NCBI RefSeq assembly: GCF_051020955.1
Contig: NW_027476857.1
Span: 1 to 64,000 of the forward strand
DNA length: 64,000 nucleotides
From: Megalopta genalis
Lineage: Eukaryota > Arthropoda > Insecta > Hymenoptera > Halictidae
Direction: 5' to 3'
Position 1 is the first letter of the stretch. Each line of letters begins with the position of its first letter. The notes beneath the pieces were generated by a model. That model saw only the letters and a list, made by a program, of their open reading frames with translations. It ran no database searches and was not told where the DNA came from. Positions 12,271-25,467 of the stretch are shown one piece after another. Made by a program: the position numbers and the translations under genes.

Positions 12271-12690
12271 TCATGGATTTGAAGCTAAACCTTATACATC
12301 GCATTGATTTGAAGCTAAATCATGTGTTTCGCTTGGATTTGAAGCTAAACCTTCTACATCGTATCGATTTGAAGCAAAATGATATGTATCGCATTGCTTT
12401 TGAAGCTACCCCGTTTGAATCGTCTGCATTTGCAGCTATATCACTTATATCACAAGTGTTTCAAGCTAAATCATTTATTTCGCATGGATTTGAAGCTAAA
12501 CCTTCTATATGGCATACATTTGAAGCTAAATCGTGTGTTTCGCTTGGATTTGTAGCTATACCTTCTACATCGCTTTGATTTGTTAGCTAAATCATGTGTT
12601 TTGCATGGATTTGAAGCTATACCTTCTACATCGCATTGATTTGAAGCCAAATCATGTGTTTTGCATGGATTTTATGCCAACTCGTTTGTT
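12271..12690. repeat. Block-F tract embedded in the third U unit
   Basis: Unit 3 of the U super-repeat follows its siblings up to about 12,270. It then switches to sequence matching block F (offset about 5,972 from 6,291 onward), including the GATTTGTTAGCTAAATC junction and TTTATGCCAACTCG. It returns to U sequence at about 12,690 with TTTCTCCTGCATTTGATG. The switch points lie in stretches shared by both blocks, as expected for homologous exchange or template switching. The exchange shortens the unit to 1,533 bp. Confidence 0.83.
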
Positions 12691-15600
12691 TCTCCTGCAT
12701 TTGATGCTATATCACTTATACCGCATGTATCTGATGCTAAATCAACTGTATCGGATGGATTTGAAGCTAATCCTTCTACTTCGAATTGATTTGAAGCTAA
12801 ATCATGTGTTTCGCATGGATTTGAAGCTAGCTCGTTAGTTGCGCCTGCATTTGAAGCAATATCAATGTATCGCAAGTATCTGAAGCTAAATCATTTGTTT
12901 CGCATGGATTTGAAGCTAAGCCTTCTACTTCGTATCGATTTGAAGCTGAATGATATGTATTGCATGGATTTTGAAACTATCCCGTTTGATTCATCTGCAT
13001 TTGCAGCTATATCACTTATATCACAAGTGTTTGAAGCTAAATCATTTGTTTCGCATGGATTTGAAGCTAAACCTTCTACATCGCATTGATTTGAAGCTAA
13101 ATCATGTGTTTTGCATGGATTTTATGCTAACTCATTTGTTTCCCCTGCATTTGAAGCTATATCAGTTATATCGCAGGTATCTGATGCTAAATCATTTGTC
13201 TCGCATGGATTTGAAGCTAAACCTTCTACATCGCATTGATTTACAGATAATCATTTGATTCGCTTGGCTTTGAAGCTAACTCGTTTGTTTCGTCTGCATT
13301 TGAAGCTATAACACTTATATCCCAAGTGTTTGAAGCTAAATCATGTGTTTCGCATGGATTTGAAGTTAAACCTTCTACATCGGATTGATTTACAGCTAAA
13401 TCATGTGTTTCGCATGGATTTGAAGCTAACTCGTTCGTTTCGCCTGCATTTGATGATATATCACTTATATCGTAAGTGTTTGAAGCTAAATCATTTGTTT
13501 CGCATGGATTTGAAGCTAAACCTTCTACATCGTATCGATTGAAGCTAAATGATATGTATCGCATGGATTTTGAAACTATCCCGTTTGATTCGTCTGCATT
13601 TGCAGCTATATCACTTATATCACAAGTGTTTGAAGCTAAATCATTTATTTCGCATGGATTTGAAGCTAAACCTTCTACATCGCATTGATTTGAAGCTAAA
13701 TGATATGTATCGCATGGATTTTGAAACTATCCCGTTTGATTCGTCTGCATTTGCAGCTATATCACTTATATCACAAGTGTTTGAAGCTAAATCATTTGTT
13801 TCGCATGGATTTGAAGCTAAACCTTCTACATCGCATTGATTTGAAGCTAAATCATGTGTGTCGCACGGATTTTGGAGCTTCCCCGTTTGATTCGTCTGCA
13901 TTTCCTGCTATATCACTTATATTCCAAGTGTTTGTAGGTAAATCATTTGTTTCGCATGGATTTGATGCTAAACCTTCTACATCGCATTGATTTGAAGCTA
14001 AATCGTGTGTTGCGCTTGGATTTGAATCTATACCTTCTACATCGCATTGTTTTGAAGCTAAATCATGTTTTGCGTTTGGATTTGAAGATATAACTTCTAC
14101 AACGCTTTGATTTGAAGCTAAATCATGTGTTTTGCATGGAGTTGATGCTAACTCGTTTGTTTCCCCTGCATTTGAAGCTATTTCGGTTATATCGCAAGTA
14201 TCTGATGCTAAATCATTTGTCTCGCATGGATTTGAAGCTAAACCTTCTTCATCGCATTGATTTGAAGCTAAATCGTGCGTTGCGCTTGGATTTGAATCTA
14301 TACCTTCTACATCGCATTGATTTGAAGCTAGATCATGTGTTTCGTTTGGATTTGAAGATATACCTTCTACATCGCTTTGATTTGAAGCTAAATCATGTGT
14401 TTTGCATGGAATTGATGCTAACTCGATTGTTTCCCCTGCATTTGAAGCTATATCAGTTATATCGCAAGTATCTGATGCTAAATCATTTGTTTCGCATGGA
14501 TTTGAAGCTAAACCTTCTACATCGCATTGATTTGCAGCTAAATCGTGTGTTTCGCATGGATTTGAATCTAACTCGTTCGTTTCGCCTGCATTTGATGCTA
14601 TATCACTTATATCGCAAGCGTTTGAAGCTAAATCATTTGTTTCCCATGAATTTGAAGCTAGCCTTCTACTTCGCATGGATTTGAAGATAAATTATGTGTT
14701 TCGCATGGATTTGAAGGTAACTCGTTAGTATCGCCTGCATTTGAAGCTATATCACTTATATCGCAAGTATCTGAAGCTAAATCATTTGTTTCGTATAGAT
14801 TTGAAGTTTAACCTTCTACATCGCATTGATTTGAAGCTTAATCATGTGTTTTGCATGAATTTGATGCTAACTCGTTTGTTTCTCCTGCATTTGATGCTAT
14901 ATCACTTATACCGCATGTATCTGATGCTAAATCAACTGTATCGGATGGATTTGAAGCTAATCCTTCTACTTCGAATTGATTTGAAGCTAAATCATGTGTT
15001 TCGCATGGATTTGAAGCTAGCTCGTTAGTTGCGCCTGCATTTGAAGCAATATCAATGTATCGCAAGTATCTGAAGCTAAATCATTTGTTTCGCATGGATT
15101 TGAAGCTAAGCCTTCTACTTCGTATCGATTTGAAGCTGAATGATATGTATTGCATGGATTTTGAAACTATCCCGTTTGATTCGTCTGCATTTGCAGCTAT
15201 ATCACTTATATCACAAGTGTTTGAAGCTAAATCATTTGTTTCGCATGGATTTGAAGCTAAACCTTCTACATCGCGTTGATTTGAAGCTAAATCATGTGTT
15301 TTGCATGGATTTTATGCTAACTCATTTGTTTCCCCTGCATTTGAAGCTATATCAGTTATATCGCAGGTATCTGATGCTAAATCATTTGTCTCGCATGGAT
15401 TTGAAGCTAAACCTTCTACATCGCATTGATTTACAGATAATCATTTGATTCGCTTGGCTTTGAAGCTAACTCGTTTGTTTCGTCTGCATTTGAAGCTATA
15501 ACACTTATATCCCAAGTGTTTGAAGCTAAATCATGTGTTTCGCATGGATTTGAAGCTAAACCTTCTACATCGGATTGATTTACAGCTAAATCATGTGTTT

Positions 15601-15889
15601 CGCATGGATTTGAAGCTAACTCGTTCGTTTCGCCTGCATTTGATGATATATCACTTATATCGTAAGTGTTTGAATCTAAATCATTTGTTTCGCATGGATT
15701 TGAAGCTAAACCTTCTACATCGTATCGATTTGAAGCTAAATGATATGTATCGCATGGATTTTGAAACTATCCCGTTTGATTCGTCTGCATTTGCAGCTAT
15801 ATCACTTATATCACAAGTGTTTGAAGCTAAATCATTTGTTTCGCATGGATTTGAAGCTAAACCTTCTACATCGCATTGATTTGAAGCTA

Positions 15890-17650
15890 AATGATATGTA
15901 TCGCATGGATTTTGAAACTATCCCGTTTGATTCGTCTGCATTTGCAGCTATATCACTTATATCACAAGTGTTTGAAGCTAAATCATTTGTTTCGCATGGA
16001 TTTGAAGCTAAACCTTCTACATCGCATTGATTTGAAGCTAAATCATGTGTGTCGCACGGATTTTGGAGCTTCCCCGTTTGATTCGTCTGCATTTCCTGCT
16101 ATATCACTTATATTCCAAGTGTTTGTAGGTAAATCATTTGTTTCGCATGGATTTGATGCTAAACCTTCTACATCGCATTGATTTGAAGCTAAATCGTGTG
16201 TTGCGCTTGGATTTGAATCTATACCTTCTACATCGCATTGTTTTGAAGCTAAATCATGTTTTGCGTTTGGATTTGAAGATATAACTTCTACAACGCTTTG
16301 ATTTGAAGCTAAATCATGTGTTTTGCATGGAGTTGATGCTAACTCGTTTGTTTCCCCTGCATTTGAAGCTATTTCGGTTATATCGCAAGTATCTGATGCT
16401 AAATCATTTGTCTTGCATGGATTTGAAGCTAAACCTTCTTCATCGCATTGATTTGAAGCTAAATCGTGTGTTGCGCTTGGATTTGAATCTATACCTTCTA
16501 CATCGCATTGATTTGAAGCTAAATCAAGTGTTTCGTTTGGATTTGAAGCTAAACCTTCTACATCGCATTGATTTGCAGCTTAATCATGTGTTTCGCATGG
16601 AATTGATGCTAACTCGTTTGTTTCCCCTGCATTTGAAGCTATTTCAGTTATATCGCAAGTAACTGATGCTAAATCATTTGTTTCGCATGGATTTGAAGCT
16701 AAGCCTTCTACTTCGTATCGATTTGAAGTTAAATGATATGTATCGCATGGATTTTGAAGCTTCCACGTTTGATTCGTCTGCATTTCCTGCTATATCACTA
16801 TATCCCAAGTGTTTGTAGGTAAATCATTTGTTTCGCATGGATTTGAGGCTAAACCTTCTACATCGCATTGATTTGAAGCTAAATCATGTGTTGTGCTTGG
16901 ATTTGAATCTATAACTTCTACATCGCATTGATTTGAAGCTAAATCATGTGTTTCGTTTGGATTTGAAGATATACCTTCTACATCGCTTTGATTTGAAGCT
17001 AAATCATGTGTTTTGCATGGAATTGATGCTAACTCGATTGTTTCCCCTGCATTTGAAGCTATTTCGGTTATATCGCAAGTATCTGATGCTAAATCATTTG
17101 TCTCGCATGGATTTGAAGCTAAACCTTCTACATCGCATTGATTTGAAGCTAAATCATGTGTTGCGCTTGGTTTTGAATCTATACCTTCTACATCGCATTG
17201 TTTTGAAGCTAAATCATGTTTTGCGTTTGGATTTGAAGATATAACTTCTACAACGCTTTGATGTGAAGCTAAATCATGTGTTTTGCATGGAATTGATGAT
17301 AACTCGTTTGTTTCCCCTGCATTTGAAGCTATTTCAGTTATATCGCAAGTATCTGATGCTAAATCATTTGTTTCGCATGGATTTGAAGATAAACCTTCTA
17401 CATCGCATTGATTTGCGGCTAAATCATGTGTGTCGCATGGATGTGAAGCTAACTCGTTTGTTTCCCCTGCATTTGAAGCTATTTCGGTTATATCGCAAGT
17501 ATCTGATGCTAAATCATTTGTCTCGCATGGATTTGAAGCTAAACCTTCTACATCGCATTGATTTGAAGCTAAATCATGTGTTGCGCTTGGATTTGAATCT
17601 ATACCTTCTACATCGCATTGATTTGAAGCTAAATCATGTGTTGCGCTTGG
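15890..17650. repeat. Long-range copy of 2,500-4,260
   Basis: The stretch matches 2,500-4,260 at a constant offset of 13,390, including the 31-bp monomers, a TTATATTCCAAG variant and the missing base in ATCACTATATCCC near 16,797 (compare 3,408). After about 17,660 the best match moves to 5,800 and beyond at an offset of 11,858. So a 1,532-bp stretch present at 4.3-5.8 kb, including one copy of the 1,111-bp duplication, is absent here. Confidence 0.87.
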
Positions 17651-17731
17651 ATTTGAATCTATAACTTCTACATCGCATTGATTTGAAGCTAAATCATATG
17701 TTTCGTTTGGATTTGAAGCTAAACCTTCCAC
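16790..17731 (-). other. Longest minus-strand open frame (313 codons) in the satellite; probably not a gene
   Basis: This frame translates to repeated acidic decapeptides such as NQCDVEGLAS, NPCETNDLAS, DTCDITEIAS, NAGETNELAS and NPSATHDLAS. The product would be rich in Asn, Asp, Glu, Ser, Thr and Cys, with a Cys in most repeats. There is no signal peptide, transmembrane segment or non-repetitive domain. The frame ends where a neighbouring monomer changes length. No family is recognised. It is open because the consensus monomer has no stop in this frame and is a multiple of three long. An expressed fragment of a repeat protein cannot be ruled out from sequence alone. Confidence 0.15.
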
Positions 17732-20700
17732 ATCGCATTGATTAGCAACTAAATCATGAGTTTCGCATGGATTTGAAGCTAACTCGTTTGTTTCGTCTGC
17801 ATTTGAAGCTACATCACATATATCCGAAGTGTTTCAAGCTCAATCATTTGCTTCGCGTGGATTGGAAGCTAATCCTTCTACATCGCAGTGATTTGAAGCT
17901 AAATCATGTGTTTCGCATGCATTTGCAGCTAACTCGTTTATATCGTCTGCATTTGTAGCTGTATCACTTATATCGCAAGTATCTGAAGCTAAATCATTTG
18001 TGTCTCATAGATTTGAAGCTAAACCTTCTACATAGCATTGATTTGCAGCTAAATCATGTATTTCGCTTGGATATGAAGCTAACTCGTTTGTTTCCGTCTG
18101 CATTTGAAGCTATATCACTTATATCCCAAGTGTTTGAAGCTAAATCATTTGTTTCTCATGGATTTGAAGCTAAACTTTATACATCGCATTGATTTGAAGC
18201 TAAATCATGTGTTTCGCTTGGATTTGAAGCTAAACCTTCTACATCGTATCGATTTGAAGCATAATGATATGTATCGCATTGCTTTTGAAGCTACCCCGTT
18301 TGAATCGTCTGCATTTGCAGCTATATCACTTATATCACAAGTGTTTGAAGCTAACTCGTTTGTTTCGCCTGCATTTGAAGCTATATCACATATATCCCAC
18401 ATGTTTGAAGATCAATCATTTGGTTCGCATGGATTGGAAGCTAACTCGTTTGTTTCGTCTGCATTTGAAGATATATCACTTAAATCCCAATTGTTTGAAG
18501 ATAAATCATTTGTTTCGCATGGATTTGAAGCTAAACCTTCTACATCGCATTGATTTGCAGCTAAATCATGTGTTTCGCATGGATTTGAAGGTAACTCGTT
18601 AGTATCGCCTGCATTTGAAGCTATATCACTTATATCGCAAGTATCTGAACCTAAATCATTTGTTTCGCATGAATTTGAAGCTAAGCCTTCTACTTCGCAC
18701 GGATTTAAAGCTAAATGATGTGTGTCACATGGATTTTGAAGCTAACTCATTTGATTCGTCTGCATTTGAAGCTATATCACTTATATCCCAAGTGTTTGAT
18801 GCTAAATCATTTGTTTCGCATGGATTTGTAGCTAAACCTTCTACATCGCATTAATTTGAAGCTAAATCATTTGTTTCGCATTGATTTGAAGCTAAACCTT
18901 CTACATCGCATTGATTTGAAGCTAAATCATGTGATTCGTTTGGATTTGAAGCTAACTCGTTTGTTTCGCCTGCATTTGAAGCTACATCACATATATCCCA
19001 CCTGTTTGAAGCTCAAACATTTGCTTCGCTTGGATTTGAAGCTAATCCTTCTACATCGCATTGATTTTAAGCTAAATCATGTGATTCGCTTGGATTTGAA
19101 GCTAACTCGTTTGTTTCGCCTGCATTTGAAGCTATATCACATATATCCCACATGTTTGAAGATCAATCATTTGGTTCGCATGGATTGGAAGCTAACTCGT
19201 TTGTTTCGTCTGTATTTGAAGATATATCACTTAAATCCCAATTGTTTGAAGATAAATCATTTGTTCCGCATGGATTTCAAGCTAAACCTTCTACATCGCA
19301 TTGATTTGAAGCTAAGTCATGTGTTTTGCATGAATTTGAAGCTAACTCGTTTGATTCCTCTACAATTGAAGCTATATCACTTATATCGCAAGTATCTAAA
19401 ACTAAATCATTTGTGTCGCCTGGATTTGAAGTTAAACCTTCTACATAGCATTGATTTGAAGCTTAATAATGTGTTTTGCTTGGAATTAAAGCTAACTCGT
19501 TTGTTTCCCCTGCATTTGAAGCATATATCACTTATATCGCAAGTATCTATAGCTAAATCATTTGTTTTGCATGGATTTGAAGCTAACCCTTCTATATAGC
19601 ATTGGTTTGAAGCTTAACAATGTGTTTTGCTTGGATATGAAGCTAACTCGTTTGTTTCCCCGTACATTTGTAGCTATATCACTTATAACGGAACAATCTG
19701 ATGCTAAATCATTTGTGTCGCATCGATTTGAAGCTAATCCTTCTACATCGTATTGATTTAAAGCTAAATCATGTGTTTCGCTTGGATTTGAAGCTAAATC
19801 TTCTACATCGTATCGATTTGAAGCAAAATGATATGTATCGCATGGCTTTTGAAGCTACCCCGTTTGAATCGTCTGCATTTGCAGCTATATCACTTATATC
19901 ACAAGTGTTTGAAGCTAAATCATTTGTTTCGCATGGATTTGAAGCTAAACCTTCTATATCGCATTCATTTGAAGCGAAATCATGCGTTTCGCTTGGATTT
20001 GAAGCTATACCTTCTACATCGCTTTGATTTGTCAGCTAAATCATGTGTTTTGCATGGAATTGATGATAACTCGTATGTTTCCCCTGCATTTGAAGCTATT
20101 TCAGTTATATCGCAAGTATCTGATGCTAAATCATTTGTTTCGCATGGATTTGAAGATAAACCTTCTACATCGCATTGATTTGCGGCTAAATCATGTGTGT
20201 CGCATGGATGTGAAGCTAACTCGTTTGCTTCCCCTGCATTTGAAGCTATTTCGGTTATATCGCAAGTATCTGATGCTAAATCATTTGTCTCGCATGGATT
20301 TGAAGCTAAACCTTCTACATCGCATTGATTTGAAGCTAAATCATGTGTTGCGCTTGGATTTGAATCTATACCTTCTACATCGCATTGATTTGAAGCTAAA
20401 TCATGTGTTGCGCTTGGATTTGAATCTATAACTTCTACATCGCATTGATTTGAAGCTAAATCATATGTTTCGTTTGGATTTGAAGCTAAACCTTCCACAT
20501 CGCATTGATTAGCAACTAAATCATGAGTTTCGCATGGATTTGAAGCTAACTCGTTTGTTTCGTCTGCATTTGAAGCTACATCACATATATCCGAAGTGTT
20601 TCAAGCTCAATCATTTGCTTCGCGTGGATTGGAAGCTAATCCTTCTACATCGCAGTGATTTGAAGCTAAATCATGTGTTTCGCATGCATTTGCAGCTAAC

Positions 20701-22757
20701 TCGTTTATATCGTCTGCATTTGTAGCTGTATCACTTATATCGCAAGTATCTGAAGCTAAATCATTTGTGTCTCATAGATTTGAAGCTAAACCTTCTACAT
20801 AGCATTGATTTGCAGCTAAATCATGTATTTCGCTTGGATATGAAGCTAACTCGTTTGTTTCCGTCTGCATTTGAAGCTATATCACTTATATCCCAAGTGT
20901 TTGAAGCTAAATCATTTGTTTCTCATGGATTTGAAGCTAAACCTTATACATCGCATTGATTTGAAGCTAAATCATGTGTTTCGCTTGGATTTGAAGCTAA
21001 ACCTTCTACATCGTATCGATTTGAATCAAAATGATATGTATCGCATTGCTTTTGAAGCTACCCCGTTTGAATCGTCTGCATTTGCAGCTATATCACTTAT
21101 ATCACAAGTGTTTGAAGCTAAATCATTTGTTTCGCATGGATTTGAAGCTAAACCTTCTATACCGCATACATTTGAAGCTAAATCGTGTGTTTTGCATGGA
21201 TTTTATGCCAACTCGTTTGTTTCCCCTGCATTTGAAGCTATATCAGTTATATCGCAAGTATCTGATGCTAAATCATTTGTTTCGCATGGATTTGAAGCTA
21301 AACCTTCTACATCGCATTGATTTGCAGCTAAATCATGTGTTTCGCATGGATTTGAAGGTAACTCGTTAGTATCGCCTGCATTTGAAGCTATATCACTTAT
21401 ATCGCAAGTATCTGAACCTAAATCATTTGTTTCGCATGAATTTGAAGCTAAGCCTTCTACTTCGCACGGATTTAAAGCTAAATGATGTGTGTCACATGGA
21501 TTTTGAAGCTAACTCATTTGATTCGTCTGCATTTGAAGCTATATCACTTATATCCCAAGTGTTTGATGCTAAATCATTTGTTTCGCATGGATTTGTAGCT
21601 AAACCTTCTACATCGCATTAATTTGAAGCTAAATCATTTGTTTCGCATTGATTTGAAGCTAAACCTTCTACATCGCATTGATTTGAAGCTAAATCATGTG
21701 ATTCGTTTGGATTTGAAGCTAACTCGTTTGTTTCGCCTGCATTTGAAGCTACATCACATATATCCCACCTGTTTGAAGCTCAAACATTTGCTTCGCTTGT
21801 ATTTGAAGCTAATCCTTCTACATCGCATTGATTTTAAGCTAAATCATGTGATTCGCTTGGATTTGAAGCTAACTCGTTTGTTTCGCCTGCATTTGAAGCT
21901 ATATCACATATATCCCACATGTTTGAAGATCAATCATTTGGTTCGCATGGATTGGAAGCTAACTCGTTTGTTTCGTCTGCATTTGAAGATATATCACTTA
22001 AATCCCAATTGTTTGAAGATAAATCATTTGTTCCGCATGGATTTCAAGCTAAACCTTCTACATCGCATTGATTTGAAGCTAAGTCATGTGTTTTGCATGA
22101 ATTTGAAGCTAACTCGTTTGATTCCTCTACAATTGAAGCTATATCACTTATATCGCAAGTATCTAAAACTAAATCATTTGTGTCGCCTGGATTTGAAGTT
22201 AAACCTTCTACATAGCATTGATTTGAAGCTTAATAATGTGTTTTGCTTGGAATTAAAGCTAACTCGTTTGTTTCCCCTGCATTTGAAGCATATATCACTT
22301 ATATCGCAAGTATCTATAGCTAAATCATTTGTTTTGCATGGATTTGAAGCTAAACCTTCTATATAGCATTGGTTTGAAGCTTAACAATGTGTTTTGCTTG
22401 GATATGAAGCTAACTCGTTTGTTTCCCCGTACATTTGTAGCTATATCACTTATAACGGAACAATCTGATGCTAAATCATTTGTGTCGCATCGATTTGAAG
22501 CTAATCCTTCTACATCGTATTGATTTAAAGCTAAATCATGTGTTTCGCTTGGATTTGAAGCTAAATCTTCTACATCGTATCGATTTGAAGCAAAATGATA
22601 TGTATCGCATGGCTTTTGAAGCTACCCCGTTTGAATCGTCTGCATTTGCAGCTATATCACTTATATCACAAGTGTTTGAAGCTAAATCATTTGTTTCGCA
22701 TGGATTTGAAGCTAAACCTTCTATATCGCATTCATTTGAAGCGAAATCATGTGTTTC
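17270..22757. repeat. 2,767-bp segmental tandem duplication
   Basis: Copy one is about 17,270-20,036 and copy two about 20,037-22,757, with a constant 2,767-bp offset over most of their length. Both include GCATATATCAC near 19,520 / 22,287, CCCCGTACATTTG near 19,658 / 22,425 and the first part of block F. Copy two breaks off near 22,757, where TTTCGCCTGC replaces the expected TTTCGCTTGG. The two copies differ strongly in one internal patch near 18,358-18,515, although the offset is unchanged across it. Confidence 0.92.
18358..18515. repeat. Conversion-like patch inside the first 2,767-bp copy
   Basis: This tract carries CACATATATCCCACATG, GAAGATCAATCATTTGG, GGATTGGAAGCTAAC and TTAAATCCCAATTG. 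That is the sequence found about 750 bp downstream at 19,111-19,265. The sister copy at 21,125-21,282 instead has the usual block-F continuation. Length and register are preserved on both sides. Confidence 0.83.
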
Positions 22758-24356
22758 GCCTGCATTTGAAGCTATATCACTTATATCGCAAGTATCTGAA
22801 CCTAATTCATTTGTTTCGCATGAATTTGAAGCTAAGCCTTCTACTTCGCATGGATTTAAAGCTAAATGATGTGTGTCACATGGATTTTGAAGCTAACTCG
22901 TTTGTTTCGCCTGCATTTGAAGCTATATCACATATATCCCACGTGTTTGAAGCTCAATCATTTGGTTAGCTTGGATTTGAAGCTTACCCTTCTACATCGC
23001 ATTGATTTGAAGCTAAATCATGTGTTTTGCATGAATTTGAAGCTAACTCGTTTGTTTCCTCTACAATTGAAGCTATATCACTTATATCGCAAGTATCTAA
23101 TGCTAAATCATTTGTTTCGCATGGATTTGAAGCTAAACCTTCTACATCGCATTGATTTGCAGCTAAATCATGTGTTTCGCATGGATTTGAAGCTAACTCG
23201 TTCGTTTCGCCTGCATTTGATGCTATATCACTTATATCGTAAGTGTTTGAAGCTAAATCATTTGTTTCGCATGGATTTGAAGCTAAACCTTCTACATCGT
23301 ATCGATTTGAAGCTAAATGATATGTATCGCATGGATTTTGAAGCTATCCCGTTTGATTCGTCTGCATTTGAAGCTATATCAGTTATATCGCAAGTATCTA
23401 ATGCTAAATCATTTGTTTCGCATGGATTTGAAGCTAAACCTTCTACATCGCATTGATTTGCAGCTAAATCATGTGTTTCGCATGGATTTGAAGCTAACTC
23501 GTTCGTTTCGCCTGCATTTGATGCTATATCACTTATATCGCAAGAGTTTGAAGCTAAATCATTTGTTTCACATGGATTTGAAGTTTAACCTTCTACATCG
23601 CATTGATTTGAAGCAAAATCATGTGTTTCGCATGGATTTGAAGCTAGCTCGTTAGTTGCGCCTGCATTTGAAGCAATATCAATGTATCGCAAGTATCTGA
23701 ACCTAAATCATTTGTTTCGCATGGATTTGAAGCTAAACCTTCTACATCGCATTGATTTACAGCTAAATCATGTGACTCGCTTGGCTTTGAAGCTAACTCG
23801 TTAGTTTCGCCTGCATTCGAAGCAATATCAATGTATCGCAAGTATCTGAACCTAAATCATTTGTTTCGCATGGATTTGAAGTTAAGCCTTCCACTTCGCA
23901 TGGATTTAAAGCTAAATGATGTGTATCGCATGGATTTTGAAGCTATCCCGTTTGATTCGTCTGCATTTGAAGCTATATCAGTTATATCGCAAGTATCTGA
24001 TGCTAAATCATTTGCTTCGCATGGATTTGAAGCTAATCCTTCTACATCGCATTGATTTGCATCTAAATCATGTGTTTCGCATGGATTTGAAGCTAACTCG
24101 TTTGTTTCCCCTGCATTTGAAGCTATATCAGTTATATCGCAAGTATCTGATTCTAAATCATTTGTTTCGCATGGATTTGAAGCTAAACCTTCTACATCGC
24201 ATTGATTCGCATCTAAATCATGTGTTTCGCATGGATTTGAAGCTAACTCGTTCGTTTCGCCTGCATTTGAAGCTATATCACTTATATCGCAAGTGTTTGA
24301 AGCTAAATCATTTGTTTCGCATGGATTTGAAGCTAAACCTTCTTCATCGCATTGAT
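22758..24356. repeat. Ordinary D-E-A-B-C satellite between two duplicated blocks
   Basis: This stretch consists of regular five-monomer HORs. A 31-bp monomer occurs near 23,340 and a rare GATTCGCATC variant near 24,205. The part from about 23,920 leads into the copy of 1-1,110. Nothing other than satellite is visible. Confidence 0.85.
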
Positions 24357-25467
24357 TTGAAGCTTAATCATTTGTTTCGCATGGATTTGAAGCTATACCT
24401 TCTACATCGCATTGATTTGCAGATAAATCATGTGTTTCGCATGGATTTGAAGCTAACTCGGTCGTTTCGCCTGCATTTGAAGCTATTTCAGTTATATCGC
24501 AAGTATCTGAAGCTAAATCATTTGTTTCGTATAGATTTGAAGTTTAACCTTCTACATCGCATTGATTTCAAGCTAAAACATGTATTTTGCAAGGATTTGA
24601 AGCTAACTCGTTAGTTTCGCCTGCAATTTGAAGCAATATCAATGTATCGCAAGTATCTGAACCTAAATCATTTGTTTCGCATGGATTTGAAGCTAAGCAT
24701 TCTACTTCGCATGGATTTAAAGCGAAATTATGTGTATCGCATGGATTTTGAAGCTAACTCGTTTGATTCGTCTGCATTTGAAGCTATATCAGTTATATCG
24801 CAAGTATCTAATGCTAAATCATTTGTTTCGCATGGATTTGAAGCTAAACCTTCTACATCGCATTGATTTGCAGCTAAATCATGTGGTTTCGCATGGATTT
24901 GAAGCTAACTCGTTCGTTTCGCTGCATTTGATGCTATATCACTTATATCGCAAGTGTTTGAAGGTAAATCATTTGTTTCGTATGGATTTGAAGTTTAACC
25001 TTCTACATCGCATTGATTTGAAGCTAAATCATGTGTTTCGCATGGATTTGAAGCTAGCTCGTTAGTTGCGCCTGCATTTGAAGCTATATCAGTTGTATCG
25101 CAAGTATCTGATGCTAAATCATTTGTTTCGCATGGATTTGAAGCTAAACCTTCTACTTCGCATTGATTTACAGCTAAATCATTTGTTTCGCATGGATTTG
25201 AAGCTAACTCGTTCGTTTCGCCTGCATTTGATGCTATATCACTTATATCGTAAGTGTTTGAAGCTAAATCATTTGTTTCGCATGGATTTGAAGCTAAACC
25301 TTCTACATCGTATCGATTTGAAGCTAAATGATATGTATCGCATGGATTTTGAAGCTATCCCGTTCGATTCGTCTGCATTTGAAGCTATATCAGTTATATC
25401 GCAAGTATCTAATGCTAAATCATTTGTTTCGCATGGATTTGAAGCTAAACCTTCTACATCGCATTGA
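24357..25467. repeat. Distant copy of 1-1,110 with three isolated one-base indels
   Basis: The block is nearly identical to 1-1,110. Relative to that copy it has an extra A near 24,625 (CTGCAATTTG), an extra G near 24,885 (ATGTGGTTTC) and a missing C near 24,921 (TTTCGCTGCATT). The last two restore the register between them. Confidence 0.88.

Larger units (their letters stand above)
7566..16181. repeat. Super-repeat U: five tandem starts, about 2.0-2.2 kb apart
   Basis: A recognisable head with GATGATATATCAC and CATCGGATTGATTTACAG recurs at 7,566, 9,757, 11,797, 13,330 and 15,520. The spacings are 2,191, 2,040, 1,533 and 2,190 bp. The second unit is shorter than the first by exactly one 151-bp HOR. 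The fourth is one base shorter because a T is missing near 13,540 (CGATTGAAGC). The third is a mosaic. The fifth runs into sequence copied from 2.5-4.3 kb. Minus-strand open frames of 274 codons recur at the same place in units 1, 2 and 4. Heads of the same family also occur at 33,220, 37,434, 39,745, 45,120 and 46,231. Confidence 0.92.
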
